From: SAR86 cluster bacterium
GTDB taxonomy: Bacteria > Pseudomonadota > Gammaproteobacteria > Magnimaribacterales > Magnimaribacteraceae
Reading direction: 5' to 3'
Length of the DNA stretch: 64,000 nucleotides
Assembly: GCA_022447065.1 (NCBI GenBank)
Contig: JAKUUM010000008.1
Span: 1-64,000, forward strand
Within the stretch, counting starts at the first letter, position 1; each line of letters begins with the position of its first letter. Position numbers and translations under genes: made by a program. The notes under the pieces are model-generated. The model saw only the letters and a list, made by a program, of their open reading frames with translations. It did no database searches and was not told the DNA's origin. Positions 26,145 through 34,462 of the stretch are shown piece after piece.

Positions 26145-28163
26145 TTAACTCATAAATAATTTTTGTTTTAATTCTGACACCCTGTCTCTGTGAGCTGCCG
26201 CTTCTTCAAATTCTAGATTTTTAGCATGTTCATACATTAAATCTTCTATATGATTAATTTCCTTTTTCATTTGTTCAGCGTCTCTTAGTTCTTCTATCGG
26301 AGTAAAGTTAAAGACTTCCAAACCTTTCTTTTTACTTTTAGAACGGCCTCTCTTTCTAGTGGATCGTGCTCCTTCCATAATGTCTGGTACGGATTTTGTG
26401 ATGCCTATTGGTGTAATGGAATGCTTCTTATTAAAAGCTTCCTGTATCTCTCTCCTTCGATTTGTTTCATCAATAGCCCTTTGCATAGAACCTGTAATTT
26501 TGTCTGCATACAGAATAGCTTTGCCAGAAATATTTCTCGCTGCCCTCCCAATTGTTTGTATAAGCGAGCCTTCGGATCTCAAAAAGCCTTCCTTATCAGC
26601 ATCTAAGATGGCTACCAAAGCAACCTCAGGAATATCCAAGCCTTCTCTTAACAGATTTATGCCAACAAGTACGTCAAATTCTCCCAACCTTAAATCCCGG
26701 ATTATTTCTATCCTTTCTATGGTATCTATATCCGAATGCAAATATCTAACGCGAACTCCATTTTCATCAAGATAGTCAGTAAGATCTTCAGCCATTCTCT
26801 TTGTTAAGACTGTTACTAGAACTCTTTGTTTTTTTGGGGCGTAATTATGAATTTGTGATAGTAAATCATCTACTTGACTGCTTGCTGGTTTGACTTCAAT
26901 CACTGGATCTACCAAGCCCGTAGGCCTAACAACTAATTCCACTACCCTACCTGAATTATCCTTTTCATATTTTCCAGGAGTGGCAGAAACGAAAATTTTT
27001 TGACCGGACAACATTTCCCATTCATCAAACCTTAGAGGTCTGTTGTCCAAAGCCACAGGCAACCTGAATCCATAATCTACTAGAGTTTGTTTTCTAGAGC
27101 GGTCCCCTCTATACATACCTCCTAATTGAGGCAAAGAGGCATGAGATTCATCTATGAAGACCAGTGTGTCTTCGGCAAGATAGTCATAAAGAGTTGGCGG
27201 AGGTTCACCTGGTTGTCGATCTGAAAGAAATCTAGAATAATTTTCTATTCCTGAACAAAAACCTAGCTCTTGTAACATTTCTATATCATATAAAGTACGC
27301 TGTTCCAGTCTCTGAGCTTCTACTAGTTTATTTTCTTTATTTAATTCCTCGAGTCTTGAAGCCAGTTCTTCTTTAATAAATTCAATGGCCTTTATGATTC
27401 GGTTCCTTGAAGTTACGTAATGGGATTTGGGGTAGATGGTAGCTCTAGGAACTTCTCGAATAATTTCACCTGTCAACGGGTCAAAAAATTTTAATGATTC
27501 TATTTCGTTCCCGTTTAGCTCTACACGTAAGGCTTCCTTTTCTGAATCAGCAGGGAAAACATCTATAATATCTCCACGTACCCTATAAACTGACCTTCTA
27601 AAATCAGCCTCATTTCTTTCGTATTGCAGTTCTGCCAATCTTCTAATTAATGTCCTTTGATCGATCTGTTCGCCGCGGTCTAAATGAATAACCATTTTAA
27701 AATATCTTCTTGGATCTCCTAATCCATAAATGGCAGATACAGAGGCCACTATCACCACATCTCTTCTTTCCATAACAGCCTTAGTGGCAGACAGACGCAT
27801 TTGGTTTATGTGTTCGTTGATAGAAGCATCCTTTTCAATGTAAATGTCCGTAGTAGGAACATATGCTTCAGGTTGATAATAGTCGTAATAAGAAACGAAG
27901 TATTCAACGGCATTATTGGGTAAGAATGCTTTGAACTCTCCGTACAGCTGCGCAGCCAAAGTCTTATTGTGAGCCATGACTATGGCCGGTCGCTGAAGTT
28001 CTTCTATAACTTTGGCCATCACAAATGTTTTACCTGATCCTGTCACTCCCAATAGAGTTTGATTCAGCAGACCGCTATTAATTCCTTCAACCAATTCTTT
28101 GATTGCCTTAGGTTGATCACCAGCAGGTTCAAAATCTGCAATGACCTTTAATTCTTTAGACAT
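26145..28163 (-). CDS. uvrB: Excinuclease ABC subunit B
   Basis: 672 aa, full length. UvrB opens damaged DNA and hands it to UvrC in nucleotide excision repair. Motifs: Walker A GVTGSGKT (39-46), the beta-hairpin [12 protein letters not shown], helicase motif II DESH, motif [11 protein letters not shown], and the UVR domain at the C-terminus ([15 protein letters not shown]). No CTGT-N8-ACAG LexA site is seen in the 50 bp between its start and tRNA-Asn, so SOS control is not evident here. Confidence 0.98.
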   Translation of the reverse strand: MSKELKVIADFEPAGDQPKAIKELVEGINSGLLNQTLLGVTGSGKTFVMAKVIEELQRPAIVMAHNKTLAAQLYGEFKAFLPNNAVEYFVSYYDYYQPEAYVPTTDIYIEKDASINEHINQMRLSATKAVMERRDVVIVASVSAIYGLGDPRRYFKMVIHLDRGEQIDQRTLIRRLAELQYERNEADFRRSVYRVRGDIIDVFPADSEKEALRVELNGNEIESLKFFDPLTGEIIREVPRATIYPKSHYVTSRNRIIKAIEFIKEELASRLEELNKENKLVEAQRLEQRTLYDIEMLQELGFCSGIENYSRFLSDRQPGEPPPTLYDYLAEDTLVFIDESHASLPQLGGMYRGDRSRKQTLVDYGFRLPVALDNRPLRFDEWEMLSGQKIFVSATPGKYEKDNSGRVVELVVRPTGLVDPVIEVKPASSQVDDLLSQIHNYAPKKQRVLVTVLTKRMAEDLTDYLDENGVRVRYLHSDIDTIERIEIIRDLRLGEFDVLVGINLLREGLDIPEVALVAILDADKEGFLRSEGSLIQTIGRAARNISGKAILYADKITGSMQRAIDETNRRREIQEAFNKKHSITPIGITKSVPDIMEGARSTRKRGRSKSKKKGLEVFNFTPIEELRDAEQMKKEINHIEDLMYEHAKNLEFEEAAAHRDRVSELKQKLFMS

Positions 28164-28201
28164 AAGCTTTATTAGAAATTTATTATAAACTTGGAAGAAG
28201 T

Positions 28202-28207
28202 TATAAT
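28202..28207 (+). promoter_or_regulatory. Predicted -10 box of tRNA-Asn
   Basis: TATAAT ending 8 bp before the tRNA-Asn 5' end. The -35 region is not distinct. Confidence 0.4.
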
Positions 28208-28215
28208 TAACATAT

Positions 28216-28291
28216 TCCCCGATAGCTCAGTTGGTAGAGCAAATGACTGTTAATCATTGGGTCGCTGGTTCGAGCCCAGCTCGGGGAGCCA
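28216..28291 (+). tRNA. tRNA-Asn(GTT)
   Basis: 76-nt tRNA. Acceptor TCCCCGA pairs with TCGGGGA, then discriminator G and encoded CCA. D-arm GCTCAGTTGGTAGAGC, anticodon loop CTGTTAA (GTT), T-arm GGTTCGAGCCC: all standard. It lies between uvrB (divergent) and a nuclease gene on the same strand. Confidence 0.98.
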
Positions 28292-28299
28292 AATTGAAA

Positions 28300-28320
28300 G
28301 GGGCTTGAGTATAAAGCCTC
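28300..28320 (+). other. Hairpin between tRNA-Asn and the nuclease gene
   Basis: GGGGCTT (28300-28306) and AAGCCTC (28314-28320) form a 7-bp stem with one G-T pair and a 7-nt loop, 8 nt after the tRNA CCA. There is no T-run, so it is not a normal intrinsic terminator; it may protect or process the tRNA transcript. Confidence 0.4.
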
Positions 28321-28332
28321 GTAATAAAAATA

Positions 28333-29061
28333 ATGGCTTCGAGACTTTTTAATCCAAATACTGAAGAACCTTTCACTCTAAGCAGGTCTAGGGTAGACAA
28401 TTTCCTAGAATGCTCTAGGTGTTTTTACTTAACAAATAGACTGGGAATAGCAAGGCCATCATCATTTCCTTTTAATCTCAATAATGCTGTGGATGAACTG
28501 TTAAAAAACGAATTTGATGGCTATAGAGAGAAACAACAACCTCACCCCATACAAAAGGAAAACAATTTAAACGCTATACCCTATCAACATCCTGACCTGG
28601 ATAAATGGAGAGAATCTTTAAGAAGTGGAGTTAAGAGGTTTCATGAACCTACAAATTTAATTCTAAGAGGTGGCATAGATGATGTGTGGATAGACACAAA
28701 GACGAATCAATTGATAGTGGTTGACTATAAAGCCACCTCTAAAAAAGGAGAAGTTAACCTAGATGCAGACTGGCAGATAAGTTATAAAAGACAGGTTGAA
28801 TTCTACCAATGGCTTTTTAGAGGAAATTCATTTGATGTTTCTAATACAGCATATTTTGTTTACTGTAATGGAATAAAAGATAAAGCTGAGTTTAACAACA
28901 AATTAGATTTTAAAGTGAAGCTAATTCCCTATATAGGAAATGATCAATGGGTTGAGCCCACACTACTGGACCTTAAGAACTGTCTTTTAGCAGAGGAGCC
29001 ACCTAAAGCTGCTGATGATTGTAGTTACTGCAAATACGTAACTAAAAGCCTAACTGTTTAA
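28333..29061 (+). CDS. PD-(D/E)XK nuclease family protein with a Cys4 site (RecB/Cas4-like)
   Basis: 242 aa. Nuclease motifs: GGIDDVW (Asp116/117), VVDYKAT (Asp131, Lys133) and QVEFYQW (Gln154, Tyr158), the QxxxY motif of RecB/Cas4-like enzymes. CxxC pairs near both ends (Cys27/30 and Cys230/233) could hold an Fe-S cluster or zinc; Cas4 and AddB instead use one N-terminal and three C-terminal cysteines. No cas gene or CRISPR is near. Its DNA substrate and pathway are unknown. It begins 41 bp after tRNA-Asn with no clear ribosome site, and abuts convergent cysS. Confidence 0.85.
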   Translation: MASRLFNPNTEEPFTLSRSRVDNFLECSRCFYLTNRLGIARPSSFPFNLNNAVDELLKNEFDGYREKQQPHPIQKENNLNAIPYQHPDLDKWRESLRSGVKRFHEPTNLILRGGIDDVWIDTKTNQLIVVDYKATSKKGEVNLDADWQISYKRQVEFYQWLFRGNSFDVSNTAYFVYCNGIKDKAEFNNKLDFKVKLIPYIGNDQWVEPTLLDLKNCLLAEEPPKAADDCSYCKYVTKSLTV

Positions 29062-30435
29062 CTATCTTCTTCTCCAGAAGGTTCCTTCTTTGGAGTCTTC
29101 TAAAATTATATTTTGCTCGAATAATTGATCCCTTATCTCGTCAGCTGTTGAATAATCTCCGCTGTCTCTTGCCTTTTCTCTTTTATCTATAAGTGCTTCG
29201 ATCTCAGATTCGTTTACATTAACTCCAGACTTAAGGAATACTTCAGGATCTTGTTGAAGTAAGCCCAAAGGTTTAGCTAAATGGATTAATTCATGAACCA
29301 ATAATTTTGTCCTTTCTTGATCTCCAACCTCCTTCGCTTTATTGGCCATTTTCGACAGATCAAATAAGACCGCCAAGGCTTCGGGCACATTGAAATCGTC
29401 ATCCATAGCTTGCTGAAATTGTTTGGTATGTGATCCCTTAGTTATTACTCCTTCGTCGGATATGTCTACATCATGGATAGAGGTATAAAGTCTGTCCAAA
29501 GCGGCTTTGGCCTCTTCTAAAGCTGCTTCTGAGTAATTGACTGGACTTCTGTAGTGGCTGGACAACAAAAAATATCTAATAATTTCATAAGGGTAATTCT
29601 TCAAAGCATCCCGTATGGTTAGGAAATTATCCAGTGACTTAGACATTTTCTTTTTGTCTATTCTTAATGGTCCTGTGTGCATCCAATATTTAGCAAATTT
29701 ATTGCCAGTAGCTGACTCGGATTGAGCTATTTCATTTTCATGATGAGGGAACTTCAGATCTGATCCTCCTGCGTGGATGTCGAAGCTTTCCCCTAAAGCA
29801 TCCATACTCATTGCTGAACACTCTACGTGCCAACCTGGTCTTCCTCTTCCCCAGGGAGAATCCCAAGCCAAACCTTCGTCTGATCTTTTCCATAGGACAA
29901 AATCAGCTGGATTCTTTTTTTCTTTATCTATTTCTGTCCTTGCACCTGGAAGAATTTTATCCATTTTTTGATTAGATAATTTTCCATAGTCAGAAAAAGA
30001 CTCCACTGAGAAATAAACATCTTTTCCTTCATGGTAAGCATAGCCTCCTTCTATCAATTTATTAATCAGCTCCAAGATTATTTGGATGTTTTCTGTTGCT
30101 CTTGGCTCCTTGTCCGGTGATATCATGCCCAGAGCATTAAAGTCAGAAGTCATTCTTTCAATGTACCTATTCGTCAAAACAGTCGGATCCTGCTTTGTTT
30201 CTTCTGCTCTCATTAGTATTTTGTCATCGACATCCGTAATATTTCTAATGTAATTAACTTCTATGTTCTTGGAGCGAAGGTATCGAACGATCATATCGAA
30301 AGACAGGAAGGTTTTAGCATGCCCAATATGACAATCGTCATATACAGTCATTCCACAAACATAGATGCTGATCTTTCCAGTTTCGGTTGGGGTTAAATCC
30401 TCTTTTTTTCCTGATAGAGAGTTAAATATCTTCAT
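29062..30435 (-). CDS. cysS: Cysteinyl-tRNA synthetase
   Basis: 457 aa, normal length. Charges tRNA-Cys. Class I motifs: HIGH at 36-39 (CHIGHAKTF), zinc ligands beginning with Cys27 in YVCGMTVYD, HAGGSDLKFPHHENE, and KMSKS in KKMSKSLDN near 265. The ATG overlaps the gltX stop by 4 bp, so the two synthetases are translated from one message. Confidence 0.98.
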   Translation of the reverse strand: MKIFNSLSGKKEDLTPTETGKISIYVCGMTVYDDCHIGHAKTFLSFDMIVRYLRSKNIEVNYIRNITDVDDKILMRAEETKQDPTVLTNRYIERMTSDFNALGMISPDKEPRATENIQIILELINKLIEGGYAYHEGKDVYFSVESFSDYGKLSNQKMDKILPGARTEIDKEKKNPADFVLWKRSDEGLAWDSPWGRGRPGWHVECSAMSMDALGESFDIHAGGSDLKFPHHENEIAQSESATGNKFAKYWMHTGPLRIDKKKMSKSLDNFLTIRDALKNYPYEIIRYFLLSSHYRSPVNYSEAALEEAKAALDRLYTSIHDVDISDEGVITKGSHTKQFQQAMDDDFNVPEALAVLFDLSKMANKAKEVGDQERTKLLVHELIHLAKPLGLLQQDPEVFLKSGVNVNESEIEALIDKREKARDSGDYSTADEIRDQLFEQNIILEDSKEGTFWRRR

Positions 30436-31841
30436 ATTTTGCTGGCTTTCTCTAAACGTTCTATCACCCTTTCCTTACCCAACAGTGTACTCAACTGGTC
30501 TAGTTTAGGACCTGATTCCTGTCCAGTTAAGGAAATTCTAATTGGCTGATAAAGCTCTTTACCTTTTTTGCCAGAAGTGGAGGATAAGTCTTTCATGGAC
30601 TCTGTCCACATAGGCCAATTTTTTAGAAAGGCTTCTCTGGCAAGATTAAAGAACTCGCTGCCAGAAGCTTTAATAATATTTTTAGCTTCTTTCGAGAGCT
30701 TAAAATCAGCACTCATAATATTGTTGGCCAAAGAAATAGCTTCTTCAGGGAAAGCGATGTTTTCACGTATAGTTTTTACGAAAAGTCCGCTATCAACATC
30801 TTTAGGCAATAAACCTTCTAAAAAGGGATTGAGCCAGTTGTTAAGTTCTTCATCCGTTTGTGCTTCTACAACCTGTTTCTGCCAAAAGTTTAGTTGTTGT
30901 AAATCAAAGCGACTTGGAGAACTGGAAACTTTTTTGGTGTCAAAAACTTTAGCTAGAGCAGTTAAATCTCTAACGTCATTGTCCCCAATAGTATGCCCTA
31001 CTCGGGCCAGATAATTAATAACAGCCAACGGGAAGTAACCTTTCTTTTTTAACTCTTGGATCGATAAGCTTCCATTTCTTTTTGACAAAGGGGAACCATC
31101 GTCACCTGTAAAAAGAGCTATGTGAGCATATTCTGGAATATTTAATTGCAAAGCTTCTAACAAGGCTATCTGTCGTGGAGTATTGCTCAAGTGATCATCG
31201 CCGCGTACAACCAAGTTAATATTCATTAATGCATCATCAATGGCATTGGCAAACATGAAAGTGGGACTACCATCTTCTTTTTTAACTATAAAGTCATCTA
31301 GATCATTAGAATTAAAACTCTGCTCTCCTTTAACCAAGTCTTTAAAGGTTATTGTCTTGTCTTTTGGAATTCTAAATCTATAAACAGGCTTGGAACCTTT
31401 ATCTAGTTCTTTTTGTATATCTTCTTTAGAAGTATTAGACCAAATTCCAGGGTATCTCGGCGGTTTTCCAGCCGCCAACTGGTTCCTGCGTATGACCTTT
31501 AGTTCTTCTTCAGTTGCAAAACAAGGATAAATTAAATCCTTATCAATTAATTCCTTATAAAATTTCTCATAAAGTTTAGTTCGTTCAGATTGGAAATAAG
31601 GTTTTTGGGGGCCCCCAGTTCTTGGTCCTTCTTCCCAAATCAAACCTATCCAAGTTAAATCATCGCAAATAGATTCCGCAAACTCTTTTTTTGACCTTTC
31701 TTTGTCTGTGTCCTCAATACGAAGAATAAACCTCCCTTTTGATTGTTTACTCAAAAGGAAATTTAACAGCGCAGTACGCAAATTACCTAGATGCATTAAG
31801 CCCGTTGGACTGGGACAAAATCTTGTTTTTTTAGTGAACAT
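30432..31841 (-). CDS. gltX: Glutamyl-tRNA synthetase
   Basis: 469 aa, normal length. Class I synthetase with the HIGH-type motif in SPTGLMHLGNLRTAL and the KMSKS-type motif as SPLSKRNGS. The body matches bacterial GltX: RFRIPKDKTITFKDLVKGEQ, VVRGDDHLSNTPRQ and the C-terminal anticodon-binding domain. Whether it is discriminating or also makes Glu-tRNA-Gln cannot be told from this window: neither glnS nor gatCAB is here. It is the first gene of the gltX-cysS pair and divergent from the cyclophilin gene. Confidence 0.96.
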   Translation of the reverse strand: MFTKKTRFCPSPTGLMHLGNLRTALLNFLLSKQSKGRFILRIEDTDKERSKKEFAESICDDLTWIGLIWEEGPRTGGPQKPYFQSERTKLYEKFYKELIDKDLIYPCFATEEELKVIRRNQLAAGKPPRYPGIWSNTSKEDIQKELDKGSKPVYRFRIPKDKTITFKDLVKGEQSFNSNDLDDFIVKKEDGSPTFMFANAIDDALMNINLVVRGDDHLSNTPRQIALLEALQLNIPEYAHIALFTGDDGSPLSKRNGSLSIQELKKKGYFPLAVINYLARVGHTIGDNDVRDLTALAKVFDTKKVSSSPSRFDLQQLNFWQKQVVEAQTDEELNNWLNPFLEGLLPKDVDSGLFVKTIRENIAFPEEAISLANNIMSADFKLSKEAKNIIKASGSEFFNLAREAFLKNWPMWTESMKDLSSTSGKKGKELYQPIRISLTGQESGPKLDQLSTLLGKERVIERLEKASKI

Positions 31842-31913
31842 CCGATTAATACAATGGAAGCTAGTCTATAAAGTTCGTATTATATCGCTCCAGATGAATC
31901 AATTTGGAAGAAA

Positions 31914-32504
31914 ATGAAGCAACTAGCATTTATTATTGCCCCAATCTTACTTGTTTTAGGTATATTTTGGCTTGTTCCTCTATCAGAAAAAGCAAAGGAG
32001 ATAAAAGTGGTAACTTTTGAAACGACAATGGGTCCTATAGTAATAGAGCTTTTTGAAGAAGATGCTCCCATAACAACTAAAAATTTTTTAGATTATGCAA
32101 ACAGTGGTTTTTATGATGGAACTCTTTTCCATAGAGTTGTTCCGGGGTTTGTAATTCAGGGAGGAGGTTTGGAACCAAGAATGCAAGAAAAAGCAGGAAA
32201 TCCGCCGATCGAAAACGAGGCTAATAATGGTCAAAAGAACCTTAAATGGAGCCTCTCTATGGCACGTACGAGTGATCCAAATTCTGCTACCTCTCAATTT
32301 TTCATAAACCTAGAAAATAACACTAATCTGGACCATACATCAGAAACCCCTCAAGGATGGGGTTATGCAGTTTTTGGTACTGTTATTGATGGATTTGAGA
32401 CTGTCGAAGCCATAGCGTCTGTAACTACAGGCAGTGCAGGTAACCATCAAGACGTTCCACTTGAAGACATTACCATTCAAAAAACAAAAGTTACCAAGGA
32501 GTAA
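31914..32504 (+). CDS. Cyclophilin-type peptidyl-prolyl isomerase with N-terminal membrane anchor or signal
   Basis: 196 aa. The cyclophilin domain (about 33-192) has FETTMGPIVIELFEEDAP, FHRVVPGFVIQGGG, a shortened MARTSDPNSATSQFFINL and GYAVFGTV, the small PpiA/PpiB bacterial form. In front is a hydrophobic segment of about 20 residues (5-24) ending in PLSEKAKE, so the enzyme is probably exported or anchored facing the periplasm. It sits beside lpxH and near cysS, where cytoplasmic PpiB is found in E. coli and Pseudomonas. It starts 72 bp from divergent gltX; lpxH follows 5 bp later. Confidence 0.92.
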   Translation: MKQLAFIIAPILLVLGIFWLVPLSEKAKEIKVVTFETTMGPIVIELFEEDAPITTKNFLDYANSGFYDGTLFHRVVPGFVIQGGGLEPRMQEKAGNPPIENEANNGQKNLKWSLSMARTSDPNSATSQFFINLENNTNLDHTSETPQGWGYAVFGTVIDGFETVEAIASVTTGSAGNHQDVPLEDITIQKTKVTKE

Positions 32505-32509
32505 ATAGT

Positions 32510-33235
32510 ATGGCTTATTGCTTCATTTCTGATCTCCACCTTCAAGAAGAAAAACCTGAAGTGACAGAAGCTTTTTTATCTTTTCTAGACACCACTGCTA
32601 AAGAAGCAGAGCGCCTTTATATCCTAGGAGATCTTTTTGAAGTCTGGATCGGAGACGACCTAAAGAGTGAGCTCTCCCGTTTAATTAAAGAAAAGCTGGT
32701 GTTCCTTAAAAATGATTCAATTGCTGTTTTTGCTATGCATGGAAACAGAGACTTTCTGATTGGGGAGAAATTCTGCGAAGATACCGGGGTAACCTTACTT
32801 GAAGATCCTTGTAAATTAGAATTATTTGGGAAAGATACCCTGTTGATGCATGGTGATTTACTTTGCACCAAAGATGTAGCATACCAAGAATTTAGAAATA
32901 CAAGCCGTAACCCTCAATGGAAAAAAGAATTTCTTGATAAGCCAATTGAAGAGAGGGAGAAAATAACTCAGGAACTAAGAACGAAAAGTAAAAAAGCTAC
33001 TAGTCAAAAGGAAGATGAAATCATGGATGTGTCTCCCGAAGCCGTAGAGGAAATTATGACAGCCCATAATGTAAAGCTTTTAATTCACGGTCATACTCAC
33101 CGACCTAATGTTCATTCACTTCAGATAAACCAAGCTCCAGCACAGAGAATAGTTTTGGGCGATTGGGATAAAGCTGCCTGGTATATTTGGATGGATGAAG
33201 CATCCTGTGAGCTTAAGCAGTTTCCTATTGCTTGA
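32510..33235 (+). CDS. lpxH: UDP-2,3-diacylglucosamine hydrolase
   Basis: 241 aa, normal length. Splits UDP-2,3-diacylglucosamine to lipid X in lipid A synthesis at the inner membrane surface. Metallophosphoesterase motifs in order: ISDLHL, GDLFEVWIGDD, GNRD (in MHGNRDFLIG), MHGD and HGHTHRP. Translated right after the cyclophilin gene (5 bp gap). Shows that the organism makes LPS-type lipid A. Its end overlaps the next, convergent gene by 11 bp. Confidence 0.96.
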   Translation: MAYCFISDLHLQEEKPEVTEAFLSFLDTTAKEAERLYILGDLFEVWIGDDLKSELSRLIKEKLVFLKNDSIAVFAMHGNRDFLIGEKFCEDTGVTLLEDPCKLELFGKDTLLMHGDLLCTKDVAYQEFRNTSRNPQWKKEFLDKPIEEREKITQELRTKSKKATSQKEDEIMDVSPEAVEEIMTAHNVKLLIHGHTHRPNVHSLQINQAPAQRIVLGDWDKAAWYIWMDEASCELKQFPIA

Positions 33236-33884
33236 CTCTATTCTGCAGGATCAGTCCTAAAATAATTAAAACCAAAGCCAACAGAAGTCTTAAATCACTA
33301 AGATAAAGAACTGTTTCAACAGGGTAAGCGATGGTTTTTTCTAGAGCCGCTATTTTAAATATATGCTTACCTCTCATTTTTGGATTGGTCGCAATTTCTA
33401 ATATGGTTCTTCGGCTTTTGTAGCGCATAAGAGCTGCTCTATCCCACCTTTCTGCGCCTTCAATGCCTACCACGTCCATAACCATGTTAACAGCATTACC
33501 CATAAACACTGGATGCGATGCCCGTTTTAGAAGCTCTGGGTACATATGTTCCATGTAACGACCCATTAACTGATCTGCTGTCTCACCTGGCTCTGCTCCT
33601 TGAACATTTCCGGGATTCTCATTCATATCAAGAATGTTCACCATGATGAACTGCCTACCTGTGTCAGCTTCCATAAACTTCAGCAGATTAGACCTAAAAG
33701 CCTCTCGTACTTTAATCTCTTCTTCGGTATAAACAGTGTCGTCTGCTTCACTGTTTTGCTGAAGCCTGTCCATAAACACCTCAATTTCTTCAGGTTCAAG
33801 TTTTCCGCCTAGGTCTGTGTACCAAACAAAGAACGCAACGTAGACCACTGCAATGCTTATCCAGATTTTAAAAGTTTTAGACAT
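33225..33884 (-). CDS. Membrane-anchored protein of unknown function
   Basis: 219 aa. One N-terminal helix (about 7-23) and one at the C-terminus (about 193-213) enclose a mostly helical, charged domain of about 170 residues, which would lie in the periplasm or cytoplasm depending on orientation. Met-rich pieces such as YMEHMYPELLKRASHP and GNAVNMVMDVVG suggest a helical bundle. I recognise no family. It stands alone between lpxH (convergent) and umuD (divergent). Confidence 0.7.
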   Translation of the reverse strand: MSKTFKIWISIAVVYVAFFVWYTDLGGKLEPEEIEVFMDRLQQNSEADDTVYTEEEIKVREAFRSNLLKFMEADTGRQFIMVNILDMNENPGNVQGAEPGETADQLMGRYMEHMYPELLKRASHPVFMGNAVNMVMDVVGIEGAERWDRAALMRYKSRRTILEIATNPKMRGKHIFKIAALEKTIAYPVETVLYLSDLRLLLALVLIILGLILQNRVKQ

Positions 33885-33969
33885 GTTCTCTCCAATTCAA
33901 AATCCTATTATTGCTTTTTGAGAACAAATAAAAAAGGTTCTATCCTAGAGTAAAAATTTGTTCAAAGAC

Positions 33970-33996
33970 TTTACAAAATAAGTGATTAAATATACT
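33970..33996 (+). promoter_or_regulatory. Predicted umuDC promoter
   Basis: TTTACA (33970-33975) and TATACT (33991-33996) separated by 15 bp, a short spacing. The -10 element overlaps the first bases of the LexA box, so LexA would exclude RNA polymerase. Confidence 0.45.
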
Positions 33997-34012
33997 GTAT
34001 ATATATACAGTA
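33993..34012. promoter_or_regulatory. LexA operator (SOS box) of umuDC
   Basis: TACTGTATATATATACAGTA, a perfect palindrome identical to the gammaproteobacterial LexA consensus CTGT-N8-ACAG with flanking TA. It lies 18 bp before the umuD start. Consensus boxes bind LexA tightly and are released late in SOS. Confidence 0.95.
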
Positions 34013-34030
34013 TTATTTTAATTAGCTCTT

Positions 34031-34459
34031 ATGGTTGTAAAGTATCTGGGGGATACCTCAGAGGGAGATTTTCCCCTCATAGAAATCCCTTATTTTTTAA
34101 ACAAAGTTCACGTTGGCTGGCCAAGTCCCGCTGACGATTACGTCGAACGACCCATTGATCTAAATGAACATCTAATTAAAAACACCGCAGCAACTTATTT
34201 TGTGCGTGTCAGTGGAGATTCTATGATAGATGCCTGTATTGGGGACGGCGCTATACTTATTGTGGACAGGAGTATAGAGCCTCAACATAAGAGTATCGTT
34301 GTTGCTGCTATTAATGGATCTTATGCTTGTAAAAGACTCCTGATGAGGCCAAAAGTCTGTCTTGCTTCAGAAAACCCCAAGTACCCTCCTATATTTATAG
34401 GAGAGAACGAAGAGCTGGAAATTGCTGGTGTCGTAATCGCTGCAATAAATACTTACTAA
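34031..34459 (+). CDS. umuD: UmuD, DNA polymerase V accessory protein
   Basis: 142 aa, E. coli-like length (139). LexA-type self-cleaving protein; the cleaved dimer joins UmuC to form the translesion polymerase. Catalytic Ser64 is in SGDSMID and Lys101 in ACKRL. The self-cleavage position, by alignment of HVGWPSPADDYVE with E. coli QCGFPSPAADYVE, is Val28-Gly29 instead of the usual Cys-Gly or Ala-Gly. umuC starts 3 bp after its stop. A consensus LexA box stands directly upstream. Confidence 0.95.
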   Translation: MVVKYLGDTSEGDFPLIEIPYFLNKVHVGWPSPADDYVERPIDLNEHLIKNTAATYFVRVSGDSMIDACIGDGAILIVDRSIEPQHKSIVVAAINGSYACKRLLMRPKVCLASENPKYPPIFIGENEELEIAGVVIAAINTY

Positions 34460-34462
34460 AAA

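Noticed and set aside
28164-28215. LexA control of uvrB
   Set aside because: No CTGT-N8-ACAG in the space between uvrB and tRNA-Asn.
33922-33945. Inverted repeat AGAAC/GTTCT upstream of the gene ending at 33225
   Set aside because: Five-bp stem with a 10-nt loop and no T-run; no support as terminator or operator.
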